Translations under genes and position numbers: made by a program | In this document: piece by piece, positions 43,450-51,889 of the stretch | Layout: every line of letters starts with the position of its first letter | Numbering within the stretch: position 1 is the first letter of the stretch | The notes under the pieces: model-generated | The model's database searches: none | Told to the model about the DNA's origin: nothing | Seen by the model: only the letters and a program-made list of their open reading frames with translations | DNA from: Archangium lipolyticum | GTDB taxonomy: Bacteria; Myxococcota; Myxococcia; Myxococcales; Myxococcaceae | NCBI RefSeq assembly: GCF_024623785.1 | Contig: NZ_JANKBZ010000041.1 | Location: 1-64,000, forward strand | Reading direction: 5' to 3' | Length of the DNA stretch: 64,000 bases

Positions 43450-44436
43450 ATGGCCGTCATGGATTCCGGGAGCGGTGGGATGGGGGCGTACTGCGCGCTC
43501 CACCCGGTGCTGGGGGCCTCGGGCACCTGCGAGCGGTGTGGCAACTTCATGTGCGACCTGTGCGGCGAGCGCGGGGCCCAGACGTTCTGCCCCGGGTGCC
43601 GCGAACGCGCCGGGCACCCGGTCTTTCCACTGCGGCGGGACACCTGGAACTTCAGTGCCCTCTGGGACTACTGCTTCGCGGCCTTCAAGCGCGACTGGCT
43701 GATGCTGTCGGTGGCGATGCTGGTGGCGATGGCCATGAGCGTGGGGGCCAACCTCGTCAGCAAGCCCTTGGAGTTGCTCGTGGGTGACGGGGCCCCCCTC
43801 CTGTCCATTGTCGTCTCCGTGGTCCTCGCCGTCTTCGTGCAGATGGCGCAGGGGGTGATCGGCATGGGGATGATGAGGGTGGTGTTCGATGTCCTCGACG
43901 GAGGTAACGCCGACGTCGCCCGGCTCTTCTCCCAATTCCACAAGGCGGGGCGCTACGTGGGGGCGACGCTCCTCGGGGGCGTGGCGGTGTTCCTCCCCCT
44001 GCTGCTGCTCTTCTCCGTCCTGTCGTTCGTGGGGCTGGTGGCGATGGGCTACTCCGTGGAGAGCATCGTCACGGGGGACGTGTTCCGCTCGACGGACGTG
44101 GACGTGCCGGCCGCCCTGGGCGTCTTCGTCGGGGTGGGAGTCCTCACGCTCGTCCCCGGCCTCTACTTCGGCCTGCCGCTCTACCTCATCCAGGAGGAGC
44201 TCACCTTCAACGAGGACGTCTCCGCCGTGGAGGCCCTGCGCAACTGCTACGCGCTGGCGCGCGGCGAGCGGCTGTCGGTACTCGGCGTGGCCCTCGTCGG
44301 GGCGCTGCTGGGCTTGGCCGGCATGCTGGCCTGCTGCGTGGGCCTCATCCCGACCCTCGCGCTGAGCCAGCTCCTGCTAGGGGGCCTCTATCTCGCGCTG
44401 CGCAAGGGCTCGGAGCTCAAGGCACGGCCCCGCTGA
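43450..44436 (+). CDS. B-box-type zinc finger membrane protein
   Basis: A 328-residue protein. The N-terminus has a cysteine/histidine cluster (CALHPVLGAS-GTCERCGNFMCDLCGERG, then FCPGCRERAGH) like a B-box or RING-type treble-clef found in bacterial membrane proteins. Six hydrophobic segments follow (about 75-310) resembling the DUF975/glycerophosphoryl-diester-phosphodiesterase-membrane group, with VFDVLDGGNADVARLF and EALRNCYALARGERLSVLG. Function is unknown. GGGAGGAAGAG precedes the ATG. A bidirectional hairpin ends it. Confidence 0.75.
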   Translation: MAVMDSGSGGMGAYCALHPVLGASGTCERCGNFMCDLCGERGAQTFCPGCRERAGHPVFPLRRDTWNFSALWDYCFAAFKRDWLMLSVAMLVAMAMSVGANLVSKPLELLVGDGAPLLSIVVSVVLAVFVQMAQGVIGMGMMRVVFDVLDGGNADVARLFSQFHKAGRYVGATLLGGVAVFLPLLLLFSVLSFVGLVAMGYSVESIVTGDVFRSTDVDVPAALGVFVGVGVLTLVPGLYFGLPLYLIQEELTFNEDVSAVEALRNCYALARGERLSVLGVALVGALLGLAGMLACCVGLIPTLALSQLLLGGLYLALRKGSELKARPR

Positions 44437-44481
44437 GGGCCGTCCCCGGACGTGTGGGAGCCGCGGCGCGGCGGCCCTCAG
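44433..44481. terminator. Bidirectional hairpin between convergent genes
   Basis: CTGAGGGCCG (44433-44442) pairs perfectly with CGGCCCTCAG (44472-44481). The left arm contains the stop codon of the B-box gene and the right arm the stop codon of the DsbA-like gene. Confidence 0.65.
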
Positions 44482-45149
44482 TGCACCATGCGCTCGGACG
44501 AGCCCGGGCGCGGGGCGTTCAGCTTGCCGATGCAGGTGAGGATGTGCTCGCGGTACTCGGACACGTCGCGCAGGCCGCACACCATCCACCGGCCGCCGAT
44601 GACGATCGTGGGCACCCCGCGCACGCCGCGGCTGGCCGCGAGCTGGTGCTCGTCGAGGATGAGCTTGCGCGTGTCCTCCGAGTGGTACGCCGCCGAGAAG
44701 GGGCCCATGTTCAGGCCCACGCGGCTGGCTAGCTCGAAGATGACGTCCGTGCGCGTCACGTTCACGCCCTGCTCCAGCGCCGCCCGCTGCATGGCTCGCG
44801 CGAGGTACGCCCTCGCCGTCGGGCTCTGCAGCCGCGCCGCCTCCAGCGCCGCCAGTGCCGGCACGCTGGTGCGCGGGGCGTCTCCGCCCTGCCACAGCTC
44901 CGTCGTCAGCAGCTTCGCCACCGGCTCCGGCTCCTGTTGGGCCCGGCGTACTTCCTCCGTCAGCCCGCGCAGCTCCTTCTCCGTGGGGCGCTTGTCGTGG
45001 AGGCGCAGCGGGTACGGACGGACGCGCCAGCGGAGGATGTCTCCGAACTCCTGTTTGAGGGATTCCAGCCGCAGGTCGGCCAGATAGCACCAGGCGCACA
45101 ACACATCCTGGTAGACGGTGATCTGCAGTGGCTTGGGCAGGGGCTTCAT
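44478..45149 (-). CDS. DsbA-family (FrnE-like) thioredoxin-fold oxidoreductase
   Basis: A 223-residue cytosolic protein of the DsbA/FrnE-type group. The active-site CxxC is CAWC near residue 18 in YQDVLCAWCYLADL, and the cis-proline loop is RGVRGVPTIVIGG near residue 184. The helical insert between them has the typical length. There is no signal peptide, so it probably acts in the cytosol, as FrnE-type proteins do in oxidative-stress resistance or polyketide pathways. Nothing near points to a substrate. Confidence 0.85.
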   Translation of the reverse strand: MKPLPKPLQITVYQDVLCAWCYLADLRLESLKQEFGDILRWRVRPYPLRLHDKRPTEKELRGLTEEVRRAQQEPEPVAKLLTTELWQGGDAPRTSVPALAALEAARLQSPTARAYLARAMQRAALEQGVNVTRTDVIFELASRVGLNMGPFSAAYHSEDTRKLILDEHQLAASRGVRGVPTIVIGGRWMVCGLRDVSEYREHILTCIGKLNAPRPGSSERMVH

Positions 45150-45279
45150 GGGTGCGAGCGCGCACAGATTACGAAGGCCTCACTCCCACTGCCAATCCCC
45201 TCCGACATTTTGGAAATGAGCCCATTCCCACGAGGGCCGAGCAAGTAGCTCGTCCGCCCGCCTGCTCCACGAGCCGCAG

Positions 45280-46317
45280 TTACACCACCAGCAACGGCTT
45301 GGCCGCCGCGTGCGCCTCGGAGAGGACGAGCGCGTGGTCGAGGATCGCCCCGGCGATGTCCTGCTTCGTCGCCCGCTCCAGGCCCTCGAAGCCCGGACTG
45401 GAGTTGAGCTCCATCAGCCGGGGGCCCGCCCGGCCCTCGAGCATGTCCACGCCGGCGATCTCCAACCCGAGCAGGCGCGCGGCCTGCACCGCCACCTCCA
45501 CATAGGAGGAGGGGAGCTCCACGGGGTGTCCCTCGCCGCCGCGGTGGATGTTGGAGCGGAACTCGCCCTTCTTGGCCCGCCGCTGCATGGCGCCCACCAC
45601 CTTGTCGCCCACCACCAGGGCGCGCACGTCGCGCCCCTTGCTCTCCGCCACGAACTCCTGGAGCACCACCTCCTGCCCCAGGTCCCAGAAGGTGTTGAGG
45701 ATGGTCTGCACCTCCTGGAGCGTGTGGGCGATCATCACCCCCACGCCCTGGGTGCCGCGCAGCAGCTTGATGATGATGGGCAGCCCGCCTACCTCCTCCA
45801 CGAGCTTGCGGACGTTGCTGCGGTCATGCGCCATCACCGTCCGGGGGACGTCCAGCCCACTGCGGCACAGCAGCTGGAGGGCACGCAGCTTGTCCCGGCT
45901 GTGGGAGATGGCCGAGGCGCCATTGAGTACCGGCACCCCCATCATCTCGAAGTGGTTCACCACCGCCAGGCCATATCCGGTGATGGAGGCGCCGATGCGC
46001 GGAATCACCACGTCCACGCCCTTGACCTCCACCCCTCGGTAGAGCATCCGCGGCTGGCCCGGGGCGAGCACCATGGTGCAGCGCAGGGTGTCCAGCACCA
46101 GGGGCCGGTGGCCGCGCTGCTTGACGGCCTCCACCAGCCGCCGGGTGGAGTACAGGGAGCGCTTGCGGGAGAGGATGACCACCGTCTTCTTCGCTCGTGC
46201 GCGGCGCGGGGCCGGCGAGACCGGGAGGGCGGGGGGAGGCGGTTCGACCGCGTGCGCCGGGGCCTTCGGGCGGACCTTGCCGGCCGCCTTCTTGGTCGAG
46301 ACCTTCTTGGTGGGCAT
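45280..46317 (-). CDS. RimK-type ATP-grasp ligase with basic N-terminal extension
   Basis: A 345-residue ATP-grasp enzyme. After a Lys/Pro/Ala-rich N-terminal ~45 residues, the RimK-type core begins (VVILSRKRSLYSTRRLVEAV). Motifs: VIPRIGASITGYGLAVVNHFEM, SRDKLRALQLL, PIIIKLLRGTQGVGVMIAHT (ATP loop), VLQEFVAESKGRDVRALVVGDKVVGAM, EFRSNIHRGGEG, and VDMLEG...LMELNSSPGFEGLE with metal-binding Glu and Asn. RimK adds glutamate to ribosomal protein S6; relatives ligate other amino acids. The Lys-rich tail resembles nucleic-acid-binding tails. It is divergent from the activator gene. Confidence 0.87.
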   Translation of the reverse strand: MPTKKVSTKKAAGKVRPKAPAHAVEPPPPALPVSPAPRRARAKKTVVILSRKRSLYSTRRLVEAVKQRGHRPLVLDTLRCTMVLAPGQPRMLYRGVEVKGVDVVIPRIGASITGYGLAVVNHFEMMGVPVLNGASAISHSRDKLRALQLLCRSGLDVPRTVMAHDRSNVRKLVEEVGGLPIIIKLLRGTQGVGVMIAHTLQEVQTILNTFWDLGQEVVLQEFVAESKGRDVRALVVGDKVVGAMQRRAKKGEFRSNIHRGGEGHPVELPSSYVEVAVQAARLLGLEIAGVDMLEGRAGPRLMELNSSPGFEGLERATKQDIAGAILDHALVLSEAHAAAKPLLVV

Positions 46318-46372
46318 GTGGAGGGGCGTGAGACTACCACGGGCGGACGCGAGTCACGTCACGAGTGTTTGC

Positions 46373-46378
46373 TATCAT
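46373..46378 (+). promoter_or_regulatory. Candidate -10 element for leaderless activator transcript
   Basis: TATCAT ends seven bases before the ATG at 46385, so transcription would begin at or near the start codon. There is no Shine-Dalgarno sequence in between, and a TCACG repeat (GTCACGTCACG) lies about 15 bases upstream. Confidence 0.45.
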
Positions 46379-46384
46379 CGTAAA

Positions 46385-47839
46385 ATGATGAGCGCTAACG
46401 AACCGCACCCGGACGACATCCTGACCAACCCGGGCGAGAACGGTCTCGACTCCATCGTCGCTCCGGCGGACAGCGGAGCCGGCGCCGGGACCGAGGTCCT
46501 GGTCCTCGAGTCGCCGCGCACCACGCTCAAGCTGCGCAAGTGCCGGCTGCAGGTGTCGGCCGGCCCGGACGAGGGCAAGTCCCTGGTCTCCGACAAGGAG
46601 CGCCTGCGCTGCGGAGCCCACCCCACCAATGACCTGGTGCTCGCCGAGGACCGGACGGCCAGCCGCCACCACTTCGAAATCATCAACACCGAGCGGGGCT
46701 GGCTGCTGGTGGACCTCAACTCCACCAACGGCACCTTCCTGGATGGCCGGCGCATCGAGCGCGCCTACCTGTCCGCCAACTCCCAGATTCGCGCCGGCTC
46801 CTCCACGCTGGCCTTCTCCCCCATCGACGAGGAGGTGACGGTCGAGCCGGACCGTGACGGCGAGCTGTGCGGGATGGTGGGACAGAGCGTGCAGATGAGG
46901 CAGATCTTCGCTCTCATCAAGAAGATCGCCCCCATGGACGTGTCCGTCATCATCAATGGAGAGACGGGGACGGGGAAGGAGCTGGTGGCGCAGGCCATCC
47001 ATGAGCTGAGCGGCCGGAAGAAGGGGCCGATGGTGGTGCTGGACTGCGGCGCCATTCCGCCCAACCTCATCGAGAGCGAGCTGTTCGGCCACGAGAAGGG
47101 GGCCTTCACGGGGGCGATGACGGCGCGGCCGGGCGCCTTCGAGCGGGCGCACGGGGGCACCATCTTCCTGGACGAGCTGGGCGAGCTGCGGTTGGACCTG
47201 CAGCCCAAGCTGCTGCGCGTGCTGGAGAACCGCGAGGTGCGGCGCGTGGGCGGCAACGACGTCATGGAGGTGGACTGCCGCGTCATCGCCGCCACCAACC
47301 GGGACCTGGTGAAGGAGATAGCGGCGGGCAACTTCCGAGAGGATCTCTTCTTCCGCCTGTCCGTCATCAACATCCAGCTGCCGCCGCTGTGCCAGCGCCG
47401 CGAGGACATTCCCCTCATCCTCAAGCGGGCCCTGGCCGAGCCGGAGATGGTGGCGCGCCATGGCCGCAAGCACATCTCCCCCGAGGCCCTGGCGCTGCTG
47501 ATGGCCTACCCGTGGCCGGGCAACGTGCGCGAGCTGGTGAACGTGCTCTCCCACGTGCTGGCCTTCAGTGACGGAGAGGAGTTGCTGCCCGAGCACCTGC
47601 CACCCCGGTTGCGAGGCCAGGCGCGCGAGGGGCCCCTGCCCTTCAACGAGCACCTCACCTTCAAGGACGCCAAGGAGCAGCTGCTGGAGAACTTCGAGCG
47701 CGAGTACGTCACCAGCGTCCTCACCCGCTGCGAGGGCAACCTCTCCCGCGCCGCCCGTGAGAGCGGCCTGCACCGCAAGTCGATTGAACGCCTGGTGAAG
47801 AAGTATCAGCTGGATGCCAAGGGTATGAAGCCGCGCTGA
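46385..47839 (+). CDS. FHA-domain sigma-54-dependent transcriptional activator
   Basis: A 484-residue enhancer-binding protein. Residues ~50-150 form an FHA domain (LRCGAHPTNDLVLAEDRTASRHHFEI, LNSTNGTFLDGRR), which binds phosphothreonine. The AAA+ domain (about 165-400) has GETGTGKELVAQAIH (Walker A), the sigma-54-contacting GAFTGA loop, GGTIFLDELGEL (Walker B) and FREDLFFRLSVINIQLPPL. The end is a Fis-type helix-turn-helix (LSRAARESGLHRKSIERLVKKY). Such FHA activators are abundant in myxobacteria and respond to Ser/Thr kinases rather than histidine kinases. It lies 100 bp before the TadE/G operon and may control it. Confidence 0.93.
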   Translation: MMSANEPHPDDILTNPGENGLDSIVAPADSGAGAGTEVLVLESPRTTLKLRKCRLQVSAGPDEGKSLVSDKERLRCGAHPTNDLVLAEDRTASRHHFEIINTERGWLLVDLNSTNGTFLDGRRIERAYLSANSQIRAGSSTLAFSPIDEEVTVEPDRDGELCGMVGQSVQMRQIFALIKKIAPMDVSVIINGETGTGKELVAQAIHELSGRKKGPMVVLDCGAIPPNLIESELFGHEKGAFTGAMTARPGAFERAHGGTIFLDELGELRLDLQPKLLRVLENREVRRVGGNDVMEVDCRVIAATNRDLVKEIAAGNFREDLFFRLSVINIQLPPLCQRREDIPLILKRALAEPEMVARHGRKHISPEALALLMAYPWPGNVRELVNVLSHVLAFSDGEELLPEHLPPRLRGQAREGPLPFNEHLTFKDAKEQLLENFEREYVTSVLTRCEGNLSRAARESGLHRKSIERLVKKYQLDAKGMKPR

Positions 47840-47939
47840 TGCGGCGCGTCAGGTTTCACACGTTCGAGCAGGCAGGCGGGCAGGGGCCGTCCAGTTGACG
47901 GATGGGAAAGCGCCGGGTGGAGTGGAACAACCACAAGGT

Positions 47940-48695
47940 ATGAGTTCCCAGGAGAACCCGGCCCCGATCCAGGGGCGTCAGTCCGGTCAGGCATCCGTGG
48001 AAGCGGCGTTGACGCTGCCTCTGGTGATCTTCCTGATCCTGGGCACGCTGCAGCTCTTCCTGCTGTTGCAGGCGCGCATCATGACCCAGTACGCGGTGTT
48101 CCGCGCCACGCGCGCCGGCAGCGTGAGCCACGGCGAGTGCAAGCGGATGATGGACGCGGCCATCGGCGCGCTGCTGCCCACCTTCGCGCGCACGGACAGC
48201 CCGGAGCGGCTCGCGGAGGCCTACGAGCGCTTCAGCAACAACAGCTACGACGGCCAGTTGTCGGGCGGCTCGACGGGCACGCCCTTCACGGGTCAGGTGG
48301 TGTGGCTGCTGCGCGAGAGCCCCACCAACGTCACCGCGTCGGAGGAGGACACCTTCGATCAGGGCGGCGACCCGAGGCGGCTCGAGGTGCGCATGGTGTT
48401 CTGGTACCCGCTGCGCATTCCGTTCGCGGACTGGGTGCTGACCCGGATGTTCCGCGCTCACTTCGCCATCGCGGAGCTGCACAGCGCCAACCCGCTCATC
48501 CTGGCGGACAAGGACGCCAACTGGGAGAACGGGCCGGGGAAGATGGAAGCGCTCATCCGCAACGCCTATTCGAGCAGGACCGCGCCGGGCCAGGGCAGCT
48601 ACGTCTTCCCCATCACGGCCAGCTACTCCATGCGGATGATGACTCCGGCAAAGCCGGAGAACTTCGCGCAGCAGCACTGCGCCGCCCCCAACTGA
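47940..48695 (+). CDS. TadE-like pseudopilin protein
   Basis: A 251-residue protein with the class-III-type N-terminus GRQSGQASVEAALTLPLVIFLILGTLQLFLLLQARI, a single hydrophobic helix with the E of TadE-like proteins, then a long extracytoplasmic part (YDGQLSGGSTGTPFTGQVVWLL, RLEVRMVFWYPLRIPFADW). TadE-like proteins are minor pseudopilins of Tad/Flp secretion systems. The ATG at 47940 gives the usual distance to the hydrophobic helix. The rest of the Tad machine (TadA ATPase, TadB/C, RcpA) is not in the window. Confidence 0.8.
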   Translation: MSSQENPAPIQGRQSGQASVEAALTLPLVIFLILGTLQLFLLLQARIMTQYAVFRATRAGSVSHGECKRMMDAAIGALLPTFARTDSPERLAEAYERFSNNSYDGQLSGGSTGTPFTGQVVWLLRESPTNVTASEEDTFDQGGDPRRLEVRMVFWYPLRIPFADWVLTRMFRAHFAIAELHSANPLILADKDANWENGPGKMEALIRNAYSSRTAPGQGSYVFPITASYSMRMMTPAKPENFAQQHCAAPN

Positions 48696-48702
48696 GGACG
48701 CC

Positions 48703-50283
48703 ATGAAGACCTGTCGCTCCCGTGGCCAATCGCTGGTGCTGTTCTCGCTCACGCTGATGCTGCTCGCGTTGATGGTGCTGCTCACCGTCTCCATGGGCAT
48801 GCGCGTGCGCGAGAAGATGGAGCTGCAGACGATCGCCGACGCGGCCGCCTACTCGGACGCCGTGGCCACCGCCCGTACCTTCAACGTCATCGCGGTGATG
48901 AACCGCACCGAGTGGAGCCTGCTGGTGGCCCAGACCGCCACGCAGGCCTACATCAGCTGGGCCTCGGCCTACCGCGGCTCGCTCAATGTGCTCAGGAGCA
49001 GCGTGTACCCGATGATGCAGGCGGAGCTGGCCCTGTGCCAGCCGCCCTGGCGCATCCCTCCCGCGCAGCTCAAGATGACCCAGTGGATGCAGAAGCTCAA
49101 CCAGGAGATCCAGCGCGTCCAGAATGTGTGGGACGGGGTCGACCGGGCCGCTTCGGCACAGGTGCGGGGCCTCAATGGCCTCGAGGCGGCGATGTACGAG
49201 AATGACTTCGCGGCCAACTACCGGACCCTGGATGGACTCATCCGCGACCAGAGCCTGGCGGGGACCATCGTGGAGAAGGCCCAGGGCGCGTCCATCTGGC
49301 CCCTGGAGGCACCCGCGGAGGGCAGCAAGATCAACATGCGGGAGATCTCCAAGAACTGCAGCGACGGCGCCGCGTGTGATCCGATGCCGAGCAGCAATCC
49401 CCAGGGCGGCAACAGCATCGACCACCAGTACGAAATCTACATGGGCAGCCGCGGCGATGCCTTCACCACGGGCCGCGCGGGCGGCGCGGCGATGATCACC
49501 GCCCGGCTCAACGTCGTCTTCGCGGGGTTCACGGGCGCCGCGGTCTACAGTGGCGACGGTGCCGCGTACCGGTCCGACCAGTTCGATGGGCCCCTGCACG
49601 GCGCGGAGGGCAATCCGGGCGCGGCCCAGTCGGACGACCATGGCAACGTGAGCTGGGCAGGTCTGATGGCGAGCTGCCCCGTCTTCGGGACGGGGTCGGT
49701 GGAGGCCAATGTGCGGGCCAACCTCAGCAGCAACCCCGACGTGCACACGTGGAGTGGCGACACGTGCCAGAACCAGAGTGACACCACCCACTCGCTCATC
49801 GGCGACATCGCCGGCGGCAACTGGCCCATCGTCTACGACTACAACGAGAACAAGCTGTCCAACAAGGACGACCTCCAGGGCCAGCCCAAGTTGTACTCGC
49901 TCATCACGCGCGACTACGGCCAGCCGAAGAAGGATCTGAAGAACGCGGCCCCCTGGTTCCGGAACTTCAACTTCAGCTTCTCCCCCAATCGCACCAGCCG
50001 CTTCGACAACCGGGGGCTGAGCACGGACAACGGCAAGTACGACATCCGCAAGCAGGCCACCCTGGCCACGGGGTTGGCCTACTACCACCGCGGTGGGGAC
50101 TGGGCCGAGCCGCCCAACTTCATGAATCCCTTCTGGCGCGCCACGCTGGTGGCGCCGGACATCGACGCGCAGGGCAAGGGCCGCGAGGGCGACATCGCCA
50201 AGACGCTCGACAATGTCGGGCTGGACGTGGCGAAGCAGACCTATCAGGCGCTCTACGACGCGAAGTTCGGAGGCTGGCAATGA
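48703..50283 (+). CDS. TadG-like pilus-assembly protein
   Basis: A 526-residue protein beginning RGQSLVLFSLTLMLLALMVLLTVSMGMRVREKMELQTIADAAAYS, the typical TadG/flp-pilus-assembly N-terminus with a prepilin-like helix and the AADAAAYA-like motif. The remaining ~450 residues form an extracytoplasmic region with Cys pairs (CSDGAACD; CPVF...DTCQ). No vWA motif was evident. It begins seven bases after the preceding TadE-like gene and its stop overlaps the next start (ATGA). Confidence 0.78.
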   Translation: MKTCRSRGQSLVLFSLTLMLLALMVLLTVSMGMRVREKMELQTIADAAAYSDAVATARTFNVIAVMNRTEWSLLVAQTATQAYISWASAYRGSLNVLRSSVYPMMQAELALCQPPWRIPPAQLKMTQWMQKLNQEIQRVQNVWDGVDRAASAQVRGLNGLEAAMYENDFAANYRTLDGLIRDQSLAGTIVEKAQGASIWPLEAPAEGSKINMREISKNCSDGAACDPMPSSNPQGGNSIDHQYEIYMGSRGDAFTTGRAGGAAMITARLNVVFAGFTGAAVYSGDGAAYRSDQFDGPLHGAEGNPGAAQSDDHGNVSWAGLMASCPVFGTGSVEANVRANLSSNPDVHTWSGDTCQNQSDTTHSLIGDIAGGNWPIVYDYNENKLSNKDDLQGQPKLYSLITRDYGQPKKDLKNAAPWFRNFNFSFSPNRTSRFDNRGLSTDNGKYDIRKQATLATGLAYYHRGGDWAEPPNFMNPFWRATLVAPDIDAQGKGREGDIAKTLDNVGLDVAKQTYQALYDAKFGGWQ

Positions 50284-51197
50284 GCACGCTCCCCCGCCGC
50301 GCGCCGCGCGGACAGTCACTCGTCGAGACGGCGCTCGGGTTGATCGTCTTCGTCTCCATCGTGGTGTGGGGCATCCACCTGGCGGAGCTGGGCTACCTGG
50401 CGCCCAAGGTGCACGAGGCGGCCGCCAACGCGCTGTGGGACACCACGGCGAAGAAGATGCACGAGCATCCCAATGACTACTCGCCTCGCCAGCAGGCCAT
50501 CAGCAGCGCGGGCTCCGAGGCGACGGGCCGCTACACCAGCTTCGACGGGCGCGAGTCCAAGAAGAACGGCGATGGGACGGTGAAGCTGGTGTTCACCGAG
50601 GCCAGGAGCATGAACGTCACCTGTGAGTCGGACCAGGTGGCGAACATGTCCCAGAACAACTACCAGGCCTACCCGGGCGGCAGCGGAGGCATGGGGTGCT
50701 ACGCGAGCGCGCAGCTGCGCGTCATCAACTTCCCCAAGTCCTTCGTGGACCAGGGAAACGAGGGCTTCTTCAAGGTGAAGAACTACCCGAACCTGGGGTG
50801 GTTCACCTTCTGCTCCATGGGCATGGCCTCGAATGGCGACTGCAGCCAGGGCCGGTTCGCCATCATGCTGGATGACTGGGGGCTGTCCGGGGGCGCGGAG
50901 AGCCAGGACCACCTGCTCGACAGCGGGGGCAACGATGGCTTCTCGGGCCTGGTGCGCAACGTGTACAACCAGACGGGCGCTTCGGGCATGGGCGCCGGCC
51001 AGGCCATGGCCATGGCCATCGTCAACGCGGCGCCCGGCAGGTTCGATGGCACCTTCTGGATGAGCTACCAGAGCGGCAAGCCGGACCCGGAATTCACCGA
51101 CGGCGACAGCGGTCCCAATGACTGGATGACCAACGTGCGCAGCGGAAGCCGCAACTCCAAATACAAGGACCGGGGTAATAGATGGTTGGGGTTGTGA
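50280..51197 (+). CDS. Second TadE-like protein
   Basis: A 305-residue protein with the prepilin-like N-terminus RGQSLVETALGLIVFVSIVVWGIHLAELGYLAPKVHEAAANALW, then a long extracytoplasmic part with two Cys (VTCESDQ; GMGCYASAQ). It overlaps the TadG-like stop by four bases (ATGA) and the next gene by 16 bp. It is the third Tad-type gene in the operon, implying several minor subunits of one complex. Confidence 0.8.
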   Translation: MSTLPRRAPRGQSLVETALGLIVFVSIVVWGIHLAELGYLAPKVHEAAANALWDTTAKKMHEHPNDYSPRQQAISSAGSEATGRYTSFDGRESKKNGDGTVKLVFTEARSMNVTCESDQVANMSQNNYQAYPGGSGGMGCYASAQLRVINFPKSFVDQGNEGFFKVKNYPNLGWFTFCSMGMASNGDCSQGRFAIMLDDWGLSGGAESQDHLLDSGGNDGFSGLVRNVYNQTGASGMGAGQAMAMAIVNAAPGRFDGTFWMSYQSGKPDPEFTDGDSGPNDWMTNVRSGSRNSKYKDRGNRWLGL

Positions 51198-51889
51198 GGG
51201 CGGGGCTGGTGGTGGCGCTCGTGCTCGGGGCGCTGCTGCCGGCCGGCGCGGCGGAGCCGGAGAAGAAGAAGCGCTTCGAGTGGGACGTGCCGGGAATGGT
51301 GTCGCAGGTGGAGGTGGACGGCGTGCAGGTGGCGCTCGGCATCCCCATGAAGCTGCACGCGGTGACGTCCTCGTGGAAGCCGAAGGACCTCCTCCGCCAC
51401 TTCGCCGAGCAGTTCAAGCAGCAGGGGTTCTACATTCCTCCGCCCTCGCACCAGGTGCATGTCCACGGGGGCCTGTCCCTGACGGCGCTGGATGTGAACC
51501 GGGACCTCACGTACACCGTGTTCCTGCGGCTCAACCCGGATGGGAAGACGACGCGCGTGCTGCTGGGCACCGCCAACGTGGGGCAGATCCGCAATCCCAC
51601 GGCCGACAACGCCTTCGCGCCGGTGTACCCGGGAGCCACGCAGCTCGTCACCAGCGACGTCGAGGCCGCGCGCTCGCTCTCGTACGTCATCACCGCCACG
51701 GCCGAGCAGCTCGCCGCCTTCTACCGCGACGCCATGAAGGCCGCCGGTTGGGAGGAGAAGCGCCCGGGCACCTACCGCAAGGGCAACGAGCGGGTGGTGG
51801 TGATGGCCCGTCCCCTGGAGAAGGGGCAGCTCTCGGTGGTCGTGCTGGGCGGGTACCTCGCCCGCGATGAGGAGGACCTCTCCGAATGA
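51182..51889 (+). CDS. Secreted protein of unknown function in the Tad operon
   Basis: A 235-residue protein with a signal peptide (MVGVVRAGLVVALVLGALLPAGAAEP). The mature part is alpha/beta (VDGVQVALGIPMKLHAVTSSW, LLRHFAEQFKQQGFYIP, LTYTVFLRLNPDGKTT, ATAEQLAAFYRDAMKAAGWEE), with two similar helix-rich turns suggesting two repeats of a small domain. I do not recognise the family. It overlaps both neighbours, so it is co-translated with the Tad genes and the serine hydrolase. Confidence 0.72.
   Translation: MVGVVRAGLVVALVLGALLPAGAAEPEKKKRFEWDVPGMVSQVEVDGVQVALGIPMKLHAVTSSWKPKDLLRHFAEQFKQQGFYIPPPSHQVHVHGGLSLTALDVNRDLTYTVFLRLNPDGKTTRVLLGTANVGQIRNPTADNAFAPVYPGATQLVTSDVEAARSLSYVITATAEQLAAFYRDAMKAAGWEEKRPGTYRKGNERVVVMARPLEKGQLSVVVLGGYLARDEEDLSE

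Noticed and set aside
47840-47939. Sigma-54 promoter before the TadE-like gene
   Set aside because: One GG-N10-GC spacing exists (GACGGATG...AGCGCC) but neither half otherwise resembles TGGCAC and TTGC. Too weak to report as a feature.
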